Source: Chytridium lagenaria (taxonomy: Eukaryota > Chytridiomycota > Chytridiomycetes > Chytridiales > Chytridiaceae). From it: DNA of 16,172 bases. The position numbers were made by a program, and so were the translations under genes. Where the stretch lies: contig JAHLKC010000308.1 in NCBI GenBank assembly GCA_025449115.1, positions 1 through 16,172 on the forward strand. The letters run 5' to 3'. Of this stretch, positions 8,468-16,172 are shown in pieces. Within the stretch, counting starts at the first letter, position 1, and each line of letters opens with the position of its first letter. A model generated the notes under the pieces. That model had not been told where the DNA came from. It did not search any database and worked only from the letters and a program-made list of their open reading frames with translations.

Positions 8468-8690
8468 TTAATAATTAAAATATGTTCTCAAGTAGTTCAA
8501 GTAAGGGATGGCAGGGTCTTGGAAACTCATCAAGGTGAGTAGCTTTATGTAATTCTTATTAAGGACTTTGACACTATTCTGTTCAAGCCCATTTATTAAA
8601 GATGAGTGTACAGAGGAGGACTCCGAAGTGATTTGAGTTATCAATATAAAATATTCATTGACTGCACCCCTTAATATATCCTTCACTATA
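8468..8690 (-). repeat. Coding-like repeat unit, copy 1
   Basis: A minus-strand frame reads ITSESSSVHSSLINGLEQNS, then VKVLNKNYIKLLTLMSFQDP, and stops at 8468. It aligns without a frame break to the unit at 15363-15560 over about 50 codons, sharing ESSSV-SSL, NS-K-L, YKL/YIKL and FQDP. The DNA is also similar (for example GTACAGAGGAGGACTC on the plus strand against CTACAGAGGAGGACTC). Kept frames in diverged copies suggest the family was protein-coding. Family unknown. Confidence 0.55.
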
Positions 8691-9038
8691 CGTATATTTT
8701 TGTTTCATTGCATATTGAAAACAGCTTTTTAGGGTGTTTGCAATAATTTTAAGGTAAACATTTATTTGAAAAATGAAAATGTATAATTAGCAGATTAACT
8801 ATTTTTCCTATCATGACCCTCAACTTTATTCACAGTTAACCATTTTGCAAATACTTTGGGCCTAGAATGAGGATTTTCAGACATTAAAAGCTTCCCGCAC
8901 CATACACAAAATCATGGCAAGTCAACGACTGTTGTCATTTCTCAACCAAAGCAAAGTGTTGTGGACCACTTCATTCAATTCATAAGTTCTGAGCTCGGAA
9001 CTTTTCATCAAGTATCCCCAAATTTGTATCAAATGAGT
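8691..9038. other. No gene supported
   Basis: A/T-rich sequence between the first repeat unit and the terminal exon at 9039. It would hold the 3' untranslated region of the gene ending at 9039. No motif or structure was recognised. Confidence 0.4.
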
Positions 9039-9327
9039 CTACATGCTACTCTCTCTTAGTAACTCACATAAACTGTTTGGGCCATTTTGCTCAAGCCATT
9101 CTTGATGAGTTTTTGCTTTTCTTTGCTCTTCTTCATTTCTCGGCGAGCCTTGACCGCATATAATCTCATGAAGAACAGCACCTTTGGCAATTTCTTTTTC
9201 ACAAGCCAGCCATTCCCCATATCTCAAGAACGCAAAGACATTGAAGTTCCCCTTTTTCAGTCTATCCATAGCGTACATCTGCAGCCTATTGGAAAGTTTC
9301 CCAACTGTTACAACAGTCTCTGAGTAT
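9039..9327 (-). CDS. Terminal exon of an unidentified gene
   Basis: The frame opens after a plausible acceptor (CTCTCACAG, ending at 9328) and runs YSETVVTVGKLSNRLQMYAM, then GNFNVFAFLRYGEWLACEKE, then a charged EEEQRKAKTHQEWLEQNG stretch, to TAG at 9039-9041: about 95 residues. The mix of residues and amphipathic charged C-terminus look like real protein, but I know no family for it. Upstream exons on the minus strand would lie above 9330 and were not identified. It could instead be a relic of a mobile element, as other nearby coding segments are broken. Confidence 0.4.
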
Positions 9328-9665
9328 CTGTGAGAGATCCATCAGAAGTTACTCAATATCTGAAAACTTTCTTTCAAATTGTTGCCGGTAGACTGGGATG
9401 CTTCAAACAATGGTGAGAAATGTTGATAAATGATTGATTGATGTTATGTCGCACCCACCCCTACTCCCTTGCCTTTCAGACCAGGGGAGTGGCCAGCATA
9501 TATGTAACCAAGATGCGTAAAATATAAAGAAATAAAGAAAATTAAAAAGAGAAGATCTGGATACCCATCCCAAATCCCTTAGAGAAACTAGAGTCCACGT
9601 GAGGTCGCTGAGCCTCTGCACGCGCCTATGCTAATCCCAACTCCCATCCAACTCACTAAAATATA
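9328..9665. other. No gene supported
   Basis: A minus-strand frame across 9621-9403 has no recognisable features. The stretch 9450-9660 is richer in C and G than its surroundings. No RNA gene could be folded or recognised by eye. Confidence 0.35.
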
Positions 9666-10084
9666 AAGAACACGTCCCAATAGGGTTTACCGACCACCTA
9701 ACACTTTTTGGATTCCAATTTATGTTGTTGGATGTATTCGGCACAGCACGTCGTTGGTGCGAGCGACGATGTATGATTATCTTTCTCAACGCAAGGGGAT
9801 GACAGTGGAGCTTGTTGAGGATCATCCAGGACGTGAACGCGCAGAGACTGGTACGGCCACAGCATCTGTGGTGCATGCTTTACAAGTCGTTTTTTGAGAG
9901 CAATGTGACGACTATAACGGAGTTTTAGAGGTTTGGGTTTGCGAGGATAAGAGAGTATTGTTTGAGGTGGGAGTGTGATGCCGAGGCGTTGATGGAAATG
10001 ATAGAGATATTGATGATTTGGAAGGAAGCTGCAGAGATGATGGGGATTGTGGTGATGCAGTCTAGCCTATTTAAAAGATTTTAA
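9666..10084 (+). pseudogene. Possible decayed coding segment, plus strand
   Basis: One frame is open from 9666 to the TGA at 9895-9897 and reads RPPNTFWIPIYVVGCIRHST, then LVRATMYDYLSQRKGMTVEL and EDHPGRERAETGTA. Removing one T from the T6 run at 9891 would continue it as FESNVTTITEF, a TAG, and then RFGFARIREYCLRWECDAEA to TAA at 10082-10084. The block is G/T-rich and more like the left half than its flanks. No family recognised; Met/Glu-rich parts follow from GATG repeats, so chance is a serious alternative. Confidence 0.25.
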
Positions 10085-10446
10085 AGTATGGGATTGCATC
10101 CATCAATGTATCATTGAACATAATAGAAGAACTTCTCTAATAAAAAGTGGAGAATAAAATGACTTCCACGGATAAACAATTCTTTCAAAAAATATAGCAT
10201 TCTGTTTTTTTCAACAAATTCGTGCTTTGCCAGCTTTTCGTTAGTTGAGCATTTAAGTGTATGAGCACTGACGACATTTCTTTAAGCGGTATCGCCTCCT
10301 CAAATTTGAAAGAACTCTAATCTGTTCATAATCTTCCTACTAATAAAGAACGTTAATTATAAAGTAAAACAATCACTTAATTAAGGTACAAAAACAATAA
10401 AAAAAATAAGCAATGTAAACAAACAAATGTTGTATATTCCAGTAAG
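10085..10446. other. No gene supported; A/T-rich spacer
   Basis: A/T-rich DNA following the plus-strand open segment and lying downstream of the minus-strand gene that ends at 10447. AATAAA-like strings exist (for example near 10340) but cannot be assigned as polyadenylation sites. Confidence 0.4.
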
Positions 10447-12117
10447 CTAAAACCCCCTTAGAATTCTTTTCGTCATTCTGGAAAATGTAGTCATAACTTG
10501 TCCGGGCTTCAATCTGGACTTCGCTCTCTCATCAACTTCTTCAGTTTCGGAGTATATCAACGTGTCCAAATCAGAGTCCTCTGAGTCATCTTCCACGGAA
10601 GTTTTCCTCGTCACTGCCTTTGATGTCTTCTTTCAATTTGCGACAGCTTTAAAAGTCTTTTTGCCAGTGTCGTCGCCTCGGAAGTCTTCCCCGCCTTCTT
10701 AGATATTGACCCTGGAGCATCTGCAGAAGCAGTATTCTCTGCTACCTTTCGAGTAGTAGATCTCAAGTCTTTCAAATGAGGGAACAAACAAAAGTTAGGC
10801 ATTGATAAGTAAAACAAAGCTAAATTACCTTTATCTCTAATCAGATTCTTTCTAATATTGGACCTTTTGTCAAACTGAAAATTGTCCGTGGTCAAGCTTA
10901 CTTTATTGCTGCAATTATGCAGAACTCTGGTTCTCTCTTCTAATTCGGACTTGCACTGGAAATTGATGTTGGCTCCATGATTCTGGATTAGGATGTCTCT
11001 CAACTGCTTTATGATTGTATCCTCATCAGCCACCTTTGCAAATTCTGCACCCGAATTCCGTTTGATCTTTGTGTTGAACCGGCTAAGGAAGAGTGGATCC
11101 CACATGTCCTTTGCCAGGACAGAACCCTCTCCAGAAACAATTGCCTGAAAGTCCCAGCCAGTAGTTTCCCGCCCTGCATATACCTTAGACTGTGACAGAG
11201 CATTAAAGAAGCATTAAAAATAATATACATAATAACCAACTCTGGCCAAACAGCAAATGAAATGAAAAGAAAAAAAGAATGAAAGAAGAATAAATATTAT
11301 TGCAGTTGTTGAACTAAGTTTGTGCCCAAGAACGGCGGCTGCGGCGTCTGTTCCAAGAACTGTCACTATCTTTTTGGCTCCGCCCATTCTGTACGATTTT
11401 GTACTGACTAATAATGGCCATTGAAATAAAAGTTAATATTATTGAAGAAGGATCAAAAGATATCTAAGATTTTTTGACTCACGTTGAACCCAGATTTGCG
11501 TGCTAAAAACTTTAATCCTTGCAAAGTTGCAATTCTATCCAGGCAGATTAAAATCAAATACACTCGTTCTCCCTCTAAAGTATACAAGACAACAATTGTT
11601 AATACGAAGGAAGCCTCACAAAAATCAAATAAAGTAAAAACATAAAAAGCAACAGACAAACGTACTTTTTGGTGCAAAATCCAGGAACGAGGGGAACATT
11701 CTCTTTAAATTGCCATAAGCATTGCTTATTTCATCTAGAATTTGTCGCCACGAGTATTTGAAACAATCCCCCAAAGCCAGGATCATAAAAAGACATAAAC
11801 CCAAAGAAACTCTGTAATGGGGCAACTGTGGTAGTCTAAATGTAATTGTGAAATTTTGGATCATTAATGGTCACCGCTTTTTGACAAGATAAAAGAAAGA
11901 ATCAGAACCTCTAAGAAAATCAATGAGGTTGTATCTTTTAGGAAATTCAGGATTATATAACCATCAATCCCACTACCAGCCCCAAGGCGATGGAAGACAC
12001 ACCCTACTCTATCGCCCCTGATTGCTTTCTTGGGATTTTTACCTGCCATAATTTCATTTAAAAAGCTGCCATGGTTTTCCTGATCAAAAAGGATAACTGA
12101 ACTAGGCTTCACGAAGG
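10447..12117 (-). CDS. Unidentified multi-exon gene with damaged 3' end
   Basis: Best-supported exons: about 12117-11985 (VILFDQENHGSFLNEIMAGK), one ending at 11666 (QILDEISNAYGNLKRMFPSF), 11574-11483 (GERVYLILICLDRIATLQGL), a segment near 11390-11310 (MGGAKKIVTVLGTDAAAAVL), 11189-10829 (KVYAGRETTGWDFQAIVSGE through DEDTIIKQLRDILIQ, 120 codons) and 10768 onward. The junction 11666/11574 has matching phase, as does the 60-nt intron 10828-10769. The C-terminus is Lys/Ser/Thr-rich, with an acidic SVEDDSEDSDLDTLIYSETE patch and stop TAG at 10447. It needs one frame correction near 10675 and has an in-frame TGA near 10635. The joints at 11985-11800 and 11483-11390 are unresolved. A BRCT-like or hinge-like middle was considered but is not convincing. 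Confidence 0.45.
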
Positions 12118-12249
12118 TACTGCAGAATAAACAGACAAGTAAAACAACTCAAAAGGCCTAATGTGAAAAAGTCAGCCAACAAGATAAATTATCTTTGGAG
12201 ATGCGGCAAAGATGAATTAAAAACGTTGGATGAATGGTACGTTCCTCTG

Positions 12250-13119
12250 ACAGCGGTTTACATTAAAAAAAAGGCGATGTTCGAAGTTTTCAGTCCATGC
12301 AAAATAAAGGATCCCCCAACATAACTGATGTTGGCATTATCTGAATTAATTAGAACTTTACTTCCTGGCTTGTAAACTTCAAAGTTTATATTTGCTTGCC
12401 CTTTCTCCAAAAAATAAAGGTCACGGCCACAAACATCTCGCAAAAGGGATATATTGTAGAAGATTCTATCACGCCTAATCGTTTTTGTGCCAACAGAAGG
12501 AAAGTTGAATCTTACAAATATATACAGTTATTAGTTCAAGCAAGCACCATTACAAATTATACCTTACTGGTAGTTTGAATGAATTACTTTCTAATTGTTG
12601 GAAGAGCTCCATCGTTATATTAGCACAGTACCTCTTGAAAATTGAACGTGAAACATGCCAATAATTAATATTGCCAAAATAGTGCTTAAGGCCACCAATG
12701 AAGGCCTTGAAAACAAAACACCAGTAGTCTCTTGGAGGCCCAAACCTTCTTACAGAATAGCTCCAATGCTTCAGTAAGTGGGCATTGAGATAAACCTCAA
12801 TATGGTGTTTGCATTAGCCATAAGAATACTGATGAGTCTTTCCATTTTGTTCATATCTTCTGACCCTATACTGTGTCCAGCAAGAAGAGAGATTATTAGA
12901 CATAAATGCACCATCCCTGAAAACGTTCACATACAGCAGGGATGATGCTGAAGAAATTAGGTTCAACTTCAGCATCATGAGTGGAGAAGCTTCACAGAAC
13001 AGTTTGATGCCGTGAGCTTTCAAACCCCTCCACTGAGATGCATTTTTGAATGAATACGATCCTGATGTACTGTTTAACACACGGTAAGATTGAGAGTTTG
13101 TCTGTCTAGTGTGACCCAA
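12250..13119 (-). pseudogene. Relic of a Tnp2-like transposase-derived gene, C-terminal half
   Basis: The key segment is a 77-codon open stretch at 12798-12568 reading HLLKHWSYSVRRFGPPRDYW, CFVFKAFIGGLKHYFGN and then SIFKRYCANITMELFQQL, ending at a good donor (GTAAGG). It resembles the region of Tnp2/CACTA-type and animal transposase-derived proteins with the pattern H-x(9,12)-FGP-x(3,4)-[YF]WC-x-[RF]F[EK]-x(4,6)-[LF]K-x(4)-N. Upstream in the same frame (13119-12817) comes FKNASQWRGLKAHGIKLF, then a TAA at 12816-12814 interrupts. Downstream, 12513-12258 reads VCGRDLYFLEKGQANINFEV and YKPGSKVLINSDNA, like the YKPG segment that follows in such proteins. The phase across 12567/12513 does not match. 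Stops and phase mismatch mark it as dead. No terminal inverted repeats were found. Confidence 0.55.
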
Positions 13120-13439
13120 CTATTGAACATGTATAAGATTAATTCCCTTTCTAATACATGTCAATTATATTACTACTATGGCTTTAATATACATTGTCAC
13201 TCTACGTCTAGTGAGTCCGTGTCGAGCGGGTTGTGCTAGACAATTCAGTCTAGTGGATTTATTACTGTTCCAATAGGTTTTAATTAGATATCTAACAGAC
13301 CTAACACTTGGCTTGTACAGACGTGGCACAACACAATTTTTGTGTGGCGCAAAGGATTTTCTGTGAGTGATTTTTTCATTTTTTTTAATTTTTTTTTTCA
13401 TTCCCTTCAACAACTAGTTCATCACTAATACCTCCTACT
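13120..13439. other. No gene supported
   Basis: A/T-rich with a T-rich tail at 13366-13400, adjacent to the pentanucleotide tract. The minus-strand frame 13413-13165 lacks motifs. This stretch is upstream of the transposase relic and could once have held its 5' exons. Confidence 0.35.
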
Positions 13440-13590
13440 CCACCATCCATCCATCCCATCCATCCCATCCATCCCATCCATTTCAATCCCATACCACCCC
13501 ATCCCACCCCATCCCATCCCATCCCATCCCATCCCATCCCATCCCATCCCATCCCATCCCATCCCATCCCATTCCATCCCACCCTATCCA
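13440..13590 (+). repeat. (ATCCC)n and CATC-type microsatellite
   Basis: CCATCC/CATCCC units at 13440-13500 pass into a nearly pure ATCCC pentanucleotide run at about 13500-13572, ending in degenerate ATTCC and ACCCT units. The minus-strand GWDGM reading frame over it is an artefact. Confidence 0.95.
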
Positions 13591-13930
13591 CTCAACCTAT
13601 CCTTCATCTATTACCATCACCAACACCATTGCCACTGCAGTCATCCTGCAGGCTTCATGAATTCCTTTATTACATTCATTGCCAGATTTTTCTGCCACTA
13701 TGCACTGTCATTGTTCACATCCACCATTTTGAATTGCTCTGATGAAGTTCAATTCTTTTGCAGAGCATGTCCATTTGAGAATAGGGTATGTGCACGGAGA
13801 CAAGACCTCACTTGTGAAAGCTAGAACTGGGATTAGGTCTTGTGAAGGATTAGGCCCGCTTCCGCTACCAACACCCTTTCATCTGCTGAGTGTGGTTTAA
13901 GTCAATGAAGTAATTGCAAGCTTCCACGGC
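13591..13930. other. No gene supported
   Basis: Mixed-composition sequence without long supported frames. A CAAGACCT / AGGTCTTG inverted pair (13801-13842) could form a small hairpin or be a chance palindrome. Confidence 0.35.
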
Positions 13931-14021
13931 CGGCCCAATACGATCTGCACCGGCCGTACACAAACGTAAACAGACGGCCTGCCCAACACGGTCTGCACCG
14001 CCGTACACGAACGTAAAGAAG
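13931..14021 (+). repeat. Two-copy tandem duplication of about 45 bp
   Basis: Units at 13931-13974 and 13975-14021 share CCCAAYACGRTCTGCACCG, then CCGTACACRAACGTAAA. They are GC-rich in an AT-rich setting. The array sits just downstream, on the minus strand, of the splice donor at 14031, so it would lie in an intron of the coding relic at 14032-14980. Confidence 0.75.
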
Positions 14022-14031
14022 ATGAACTCAC

Positions 14032-14980
14032 CTTTAAGTACTTTTGGTACAGCCTTTTGGCGCAGGCCTTCTTGCGTAATCTCTTTTCAGCCCCTAAATG
14101 TACTTTAGTCAAAGAAAAAACATCAGAAAAAACTTTTGAGAACCTACCCATATAATCCAAATGCATCCTTTTATCTTCTTCGGGTTATAAATACCATGCT
14201 CGGGAGAGAGTGATCCTGACGGAGTGGACTTCTCCAGAGCTCTGCGAGCTACATCAATCTCAGTGTTCAAACCGTTGCGGACCAACTACATTAGCAACTT
14301 TTGAAGACAAGAGAGCCGCGCGGAAGGTGGGATTTTGCAATACATCCAGGGTAACGGCTTGTTGGACCATGGGGTCGTTAAAAAACCGCTTTGAAGTCGG
14401 CCGCCAAAGAAACAGGTTCAGTAGTCAACTCTTTCTTGCCTGGTGTAAAGAGTAACTGAAGCAACAAGTGGTTGTTTTTTTTCTCTTTGTAACGGAACGA
14501 AAATAAAACCTAGCCCAACCTTGTTTTCGGAGAATCCTACGGTTTTCGATTTTGCCGGCGCACTCGGTTCTGTGCTCCTGTTCTTCATTGCTTCCAGATC
14601 TTCCTTTCGTATTTCTCCCTCGTCCTTAACTTTAGTCTTAAACCCCTCGTCCTTCAGCTCCTCTATGTCTCCGTCGTTGTCATAAATGACTTTCACCGCG
14701 CCCTTAGGAAGAATTGTTACTCCCGTCACTTTGTTCTTCTCTGGCGGTGGAACGTAGGGTCTGAACGCCTCCAAGTCATGTTTCGCGCTCTTTAACTTTG
14801 TTAATAAATAAATGATTGGGCAACTCACCTCGTTAAGCTTCGTTTTAAGCGAAGATTGAGTCTTTGGGTAAATTGTTGCATCTGATGTTATGCTCTTAAG
14901 CCGAAGGAACCCTTTAAGGCACCCTTCACTCTCAGAACTTGCAGCTCATCCGGCGTTAACTCAAACTTAAGCTCGCCAAC
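14032..14980 (-). pseudogene. Unidentified, frame-broken coding region
   Basis: Successive minus-strand segments in changing frames read like one protein: VGELKFELTPDELQVLRVKG; SITSDATIYPKTQSSLKTKL; LKSAKHDLEAFRPYVPPPEK through VTILPKGAVKVIYDNDGDIE; TPGKKELTTEPVSLAADFKA; DPMVQQAVTLDVLQNPTFRA; EIDVARRALEKSTPSGSLSP; and MHLDYMGRFSKVFSDVFSLT ending in LYQKYLK at a consensus donor (GTGAGT, 14031). The middle is acidic and lysine-rich, probably extended or coiled. Frame changes are single bases near 14900, 14460, 14370, 14257 and 14168. I do not recognise it; a mobile-element ORF or a host gene with errors are both possible. GC content is higher than in the flanks. Confidence 0.5.
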
Positions 14981-15035
14981 TTATACGGCCATTACGGTTA
15001 AAGGGTTATGCCATTTATATATAGAGTCAATGATT

Positions 15036-15149
15036 TTAACCCTTAATAATATCATCTTCATGCTTTAAACTATCTTTCTCTACAAATGCTTTTATTGAGG
15101 TCACTAACATCTCGCCAACACCTTTTTTAATAGAGGTATAATGCCGCAT
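15036..15149 (-). CDS. Mini-ORF of 37 codons upstream of the broken coding region
   Basis: It starts at an ATG overlapping an 18-bp inverted repeat and reads MRHYTSIKKGVGEMLVTSIK, then FVEKDSLKHEDDIIKG, and stops at TAA 15038-15036. It is charged and protein-like, with the same orientation as 14032-14980. Its GVGEM resembles the VGELK that opens the next segment. It could be a first exon, an upstream ORF or chance. Confidence 0.3.
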   Translation of the reverse strand: MRHYTSIKKGVGEMLVTSIKAFVEKDSLKHEDDIIKG

Positions 15150-15166
15150 AGGGGTTTTAACCCCTA
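15149..15166. promoter_or_regulatory. 18-bp inverted repeat, TAGGGGTTTTAACCCCTA
   Basis: Two perfect 8-base arms (TAGGGGTT and AACCCCTA) are separated by TT. The repeat abuts the ATG of the mini-ORF. Related TTAACCCTT and AAGGGTTA strings occur at 14998-15045. It could be a dimeric protein site or a small hairpin; function unknown. Confidence 0.4.
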
Positions 15167-15362
15167 CTGAAGCAATAACTCAAACAGGATTGAGAAGGTG
15201 GTCATGCTGCAGACGACAGGAACTGAATAGTAGAGGCTTAAACCTCTTCCTGCTCTAATAAGAGTGGTTGAAGTAGTCGTCATGACTGGGCGGTACGGCT
15301 CTGTGGGCTTTTTGCAATATAGAACAATATCAGCTTCCCCAGAACTAGCGCCATAGTGGGAT

Positions 15363-15560
15363 TTAACAATTTTGGATGCTTTGCGATGGTTCAAAAAGCT
15401 TTTTTATTTGAGTCAGAGGTGGCAGGGGGTCTTGAAACATCATGGCGAATAACTTATACAATTCTTGAAGAAGGGCTTTACCACTGTTCCGTTCAAAGTC
15501 TTCAGTTAAAGACGAGTCTACAGAGGAGGACTCAAAGTGATTTGAGTTATTCATTATGGG
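15363..15560 (-). repeat. Coding-like repeat unit, copy 2
   Basis: A minus-strand frame from ATG 15554 reads MNNSNHFESSSVDSSLTEDF, then NSGKALLQELYKLFAMMFQD, and stops at 15363-15365. It aligns in frame with the unit at 8468-8690. Both lie on the same strand 6.9 kb apart and bracket the other broken coding segments. They are too diverged for recent long terminal repeats. Confidence 0.55.
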
Positions 15561-16172
15561 TTTGCTGGTAGTTGCAGTGTGAGAAAAAGCGATGGAATTG
15601 AAAGGGAAATGGGACCTGCAACTTAAATGAAAAATCGTTGTCTTTCCATTAATGATGTTTGATGAACAGACAAAACACTTGAATCCTTTGTTTCAATGTT
15701 TATTAAAACATGATGGAAATCCTGTTTTTTCTTCTTTTAAAATTCATCACAACCTCCTTGTTTTATTATTGATGTTTCATGTGTGAAAATACACACAATT
15801 TCTGTCAGAAAAAAATATTAAATTGTCAATTCTGTTTCTCTTTGTAAGCCGCCATTTTTTTAAAAAAAGAACTTTGTTTTCAAATTAATAAAACCCAAGT
15901 TATAAATCTCAATGTTTCGTGGATTTGTTGAAAATGTTGGAAACTGCAACCACCGCTTTATTTAATTTAAATGGGAGTTAAAATATGTATAGGAAAGAAA
16001 AGCAATCTGAGCTCAAAGAGGTTGAGTTGGCTCAGATGTGAGAATGTAAATAAAAAAGGAACATAATTAATATACAGAGCAAAAAATGCAGGGTTGGTTA
16101 CTGTTTTACTGGTACTCAATTGAGCGAAGGATCCATACTGATATGGTGCAAGATCACGTGATTTTTTTTGAA
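15561..16172. other. No gene supported; A/T-rich end of window
   Basis: A/T-rich sequence with several T- and A-runs (15720-15900) and no supported frame, RNA gene or repeat that I could see. Confidence 0.45.

Noticed and set aside
9403..9660. tRNA or SINE in the C/G-richer stretch
   Set aside because: No paired A and B box promoter motifs or cloverleaf could be found by eye.
13385..13591. Minus-strand ORF rich in GWDGM repeats
   Set aside because: It is the translation of the (ATCCC)n microsatellite and has no flanking coding sequence.
8468..15560. Long terminal repeats of a retroelement
   Set aside because: The two units are short, strongly diverged, keep a reading frame and lack TG...CA ends, a primer site or reverse transcriptase between them.

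Overview
The window is eukaryotic nuclear DNA. Reading frames are broken by short GT-AG introns (33 to about 410 nt) with matching phases, there are no ribosome binding sites or operons, and much of the DNA is simple repeat and decayed coding sequence. I cannot name the organism. The intron-rich genes suggest a protist or early-branching opisthokont, but that is inference.

Left part (1 to about 8.2 kb). An unidentified gene runs off the left edge on the minus strand (1-820). Next come two paralogous, head-to-head glycosyltransferase genes: copy A (minus, 1065-2549) and copy B (plus, 3030-4596). They share a 480-bp intergenic region and have three introns at identical positions and phases. Each predicts a type II membrane protein of about 295 residues with a GT-A-like DDD motif. 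Both are interrupted by single-base frame breaks, almost all in mononucleotide runs, which points to sequence error or very recent decay. A third copy survives only as its last 21 codons plus stop at 6794-6859. Between them, on the minus strand, lies a six-exon gene (4850-6650) for a von Willebrand A domain protein. Its vWA resembles those of alpha-kinase-type proteins but no kinase domain is present. From 7.0 to 7.7 kb there is an array of imperfect repeats of about 175 bp.

Right part (about 8.2 to 16.2 kb). The DNA becomes more A/T-rich and the coding signals are mostly fragments on the minus strand. These are: a terminal exon (9039-9327); a multi-exon unidentified gene with a damaged 3' end (10447-12117); a relic of a transposase-derived gene of the Tnp2-like type (12250-13119); and a frame-broken unidentified coding region (14032-14980) preceded by a mini-ORF. 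Two diverged, same-orientation copies of a short coding-like unit (8468-8690 and 15363-15560) bracket this whole stretch. Simple repeats include an (ATCCC)n tract at 13.44-13.59 kb.

Two observations stand out. In the left part the plus strand alternates between A/C-rich and G/T-rich blocks a few hundred bases long, so codon choice flips from C-ending to G-ending within single exons, at the same homologous point in both glycosyltransferase copies. Secondly, the glycosyltransferase family is clearly duplicating and decaying at this locus. No functional link between the neighbouring genes can be shown from sequence alone.
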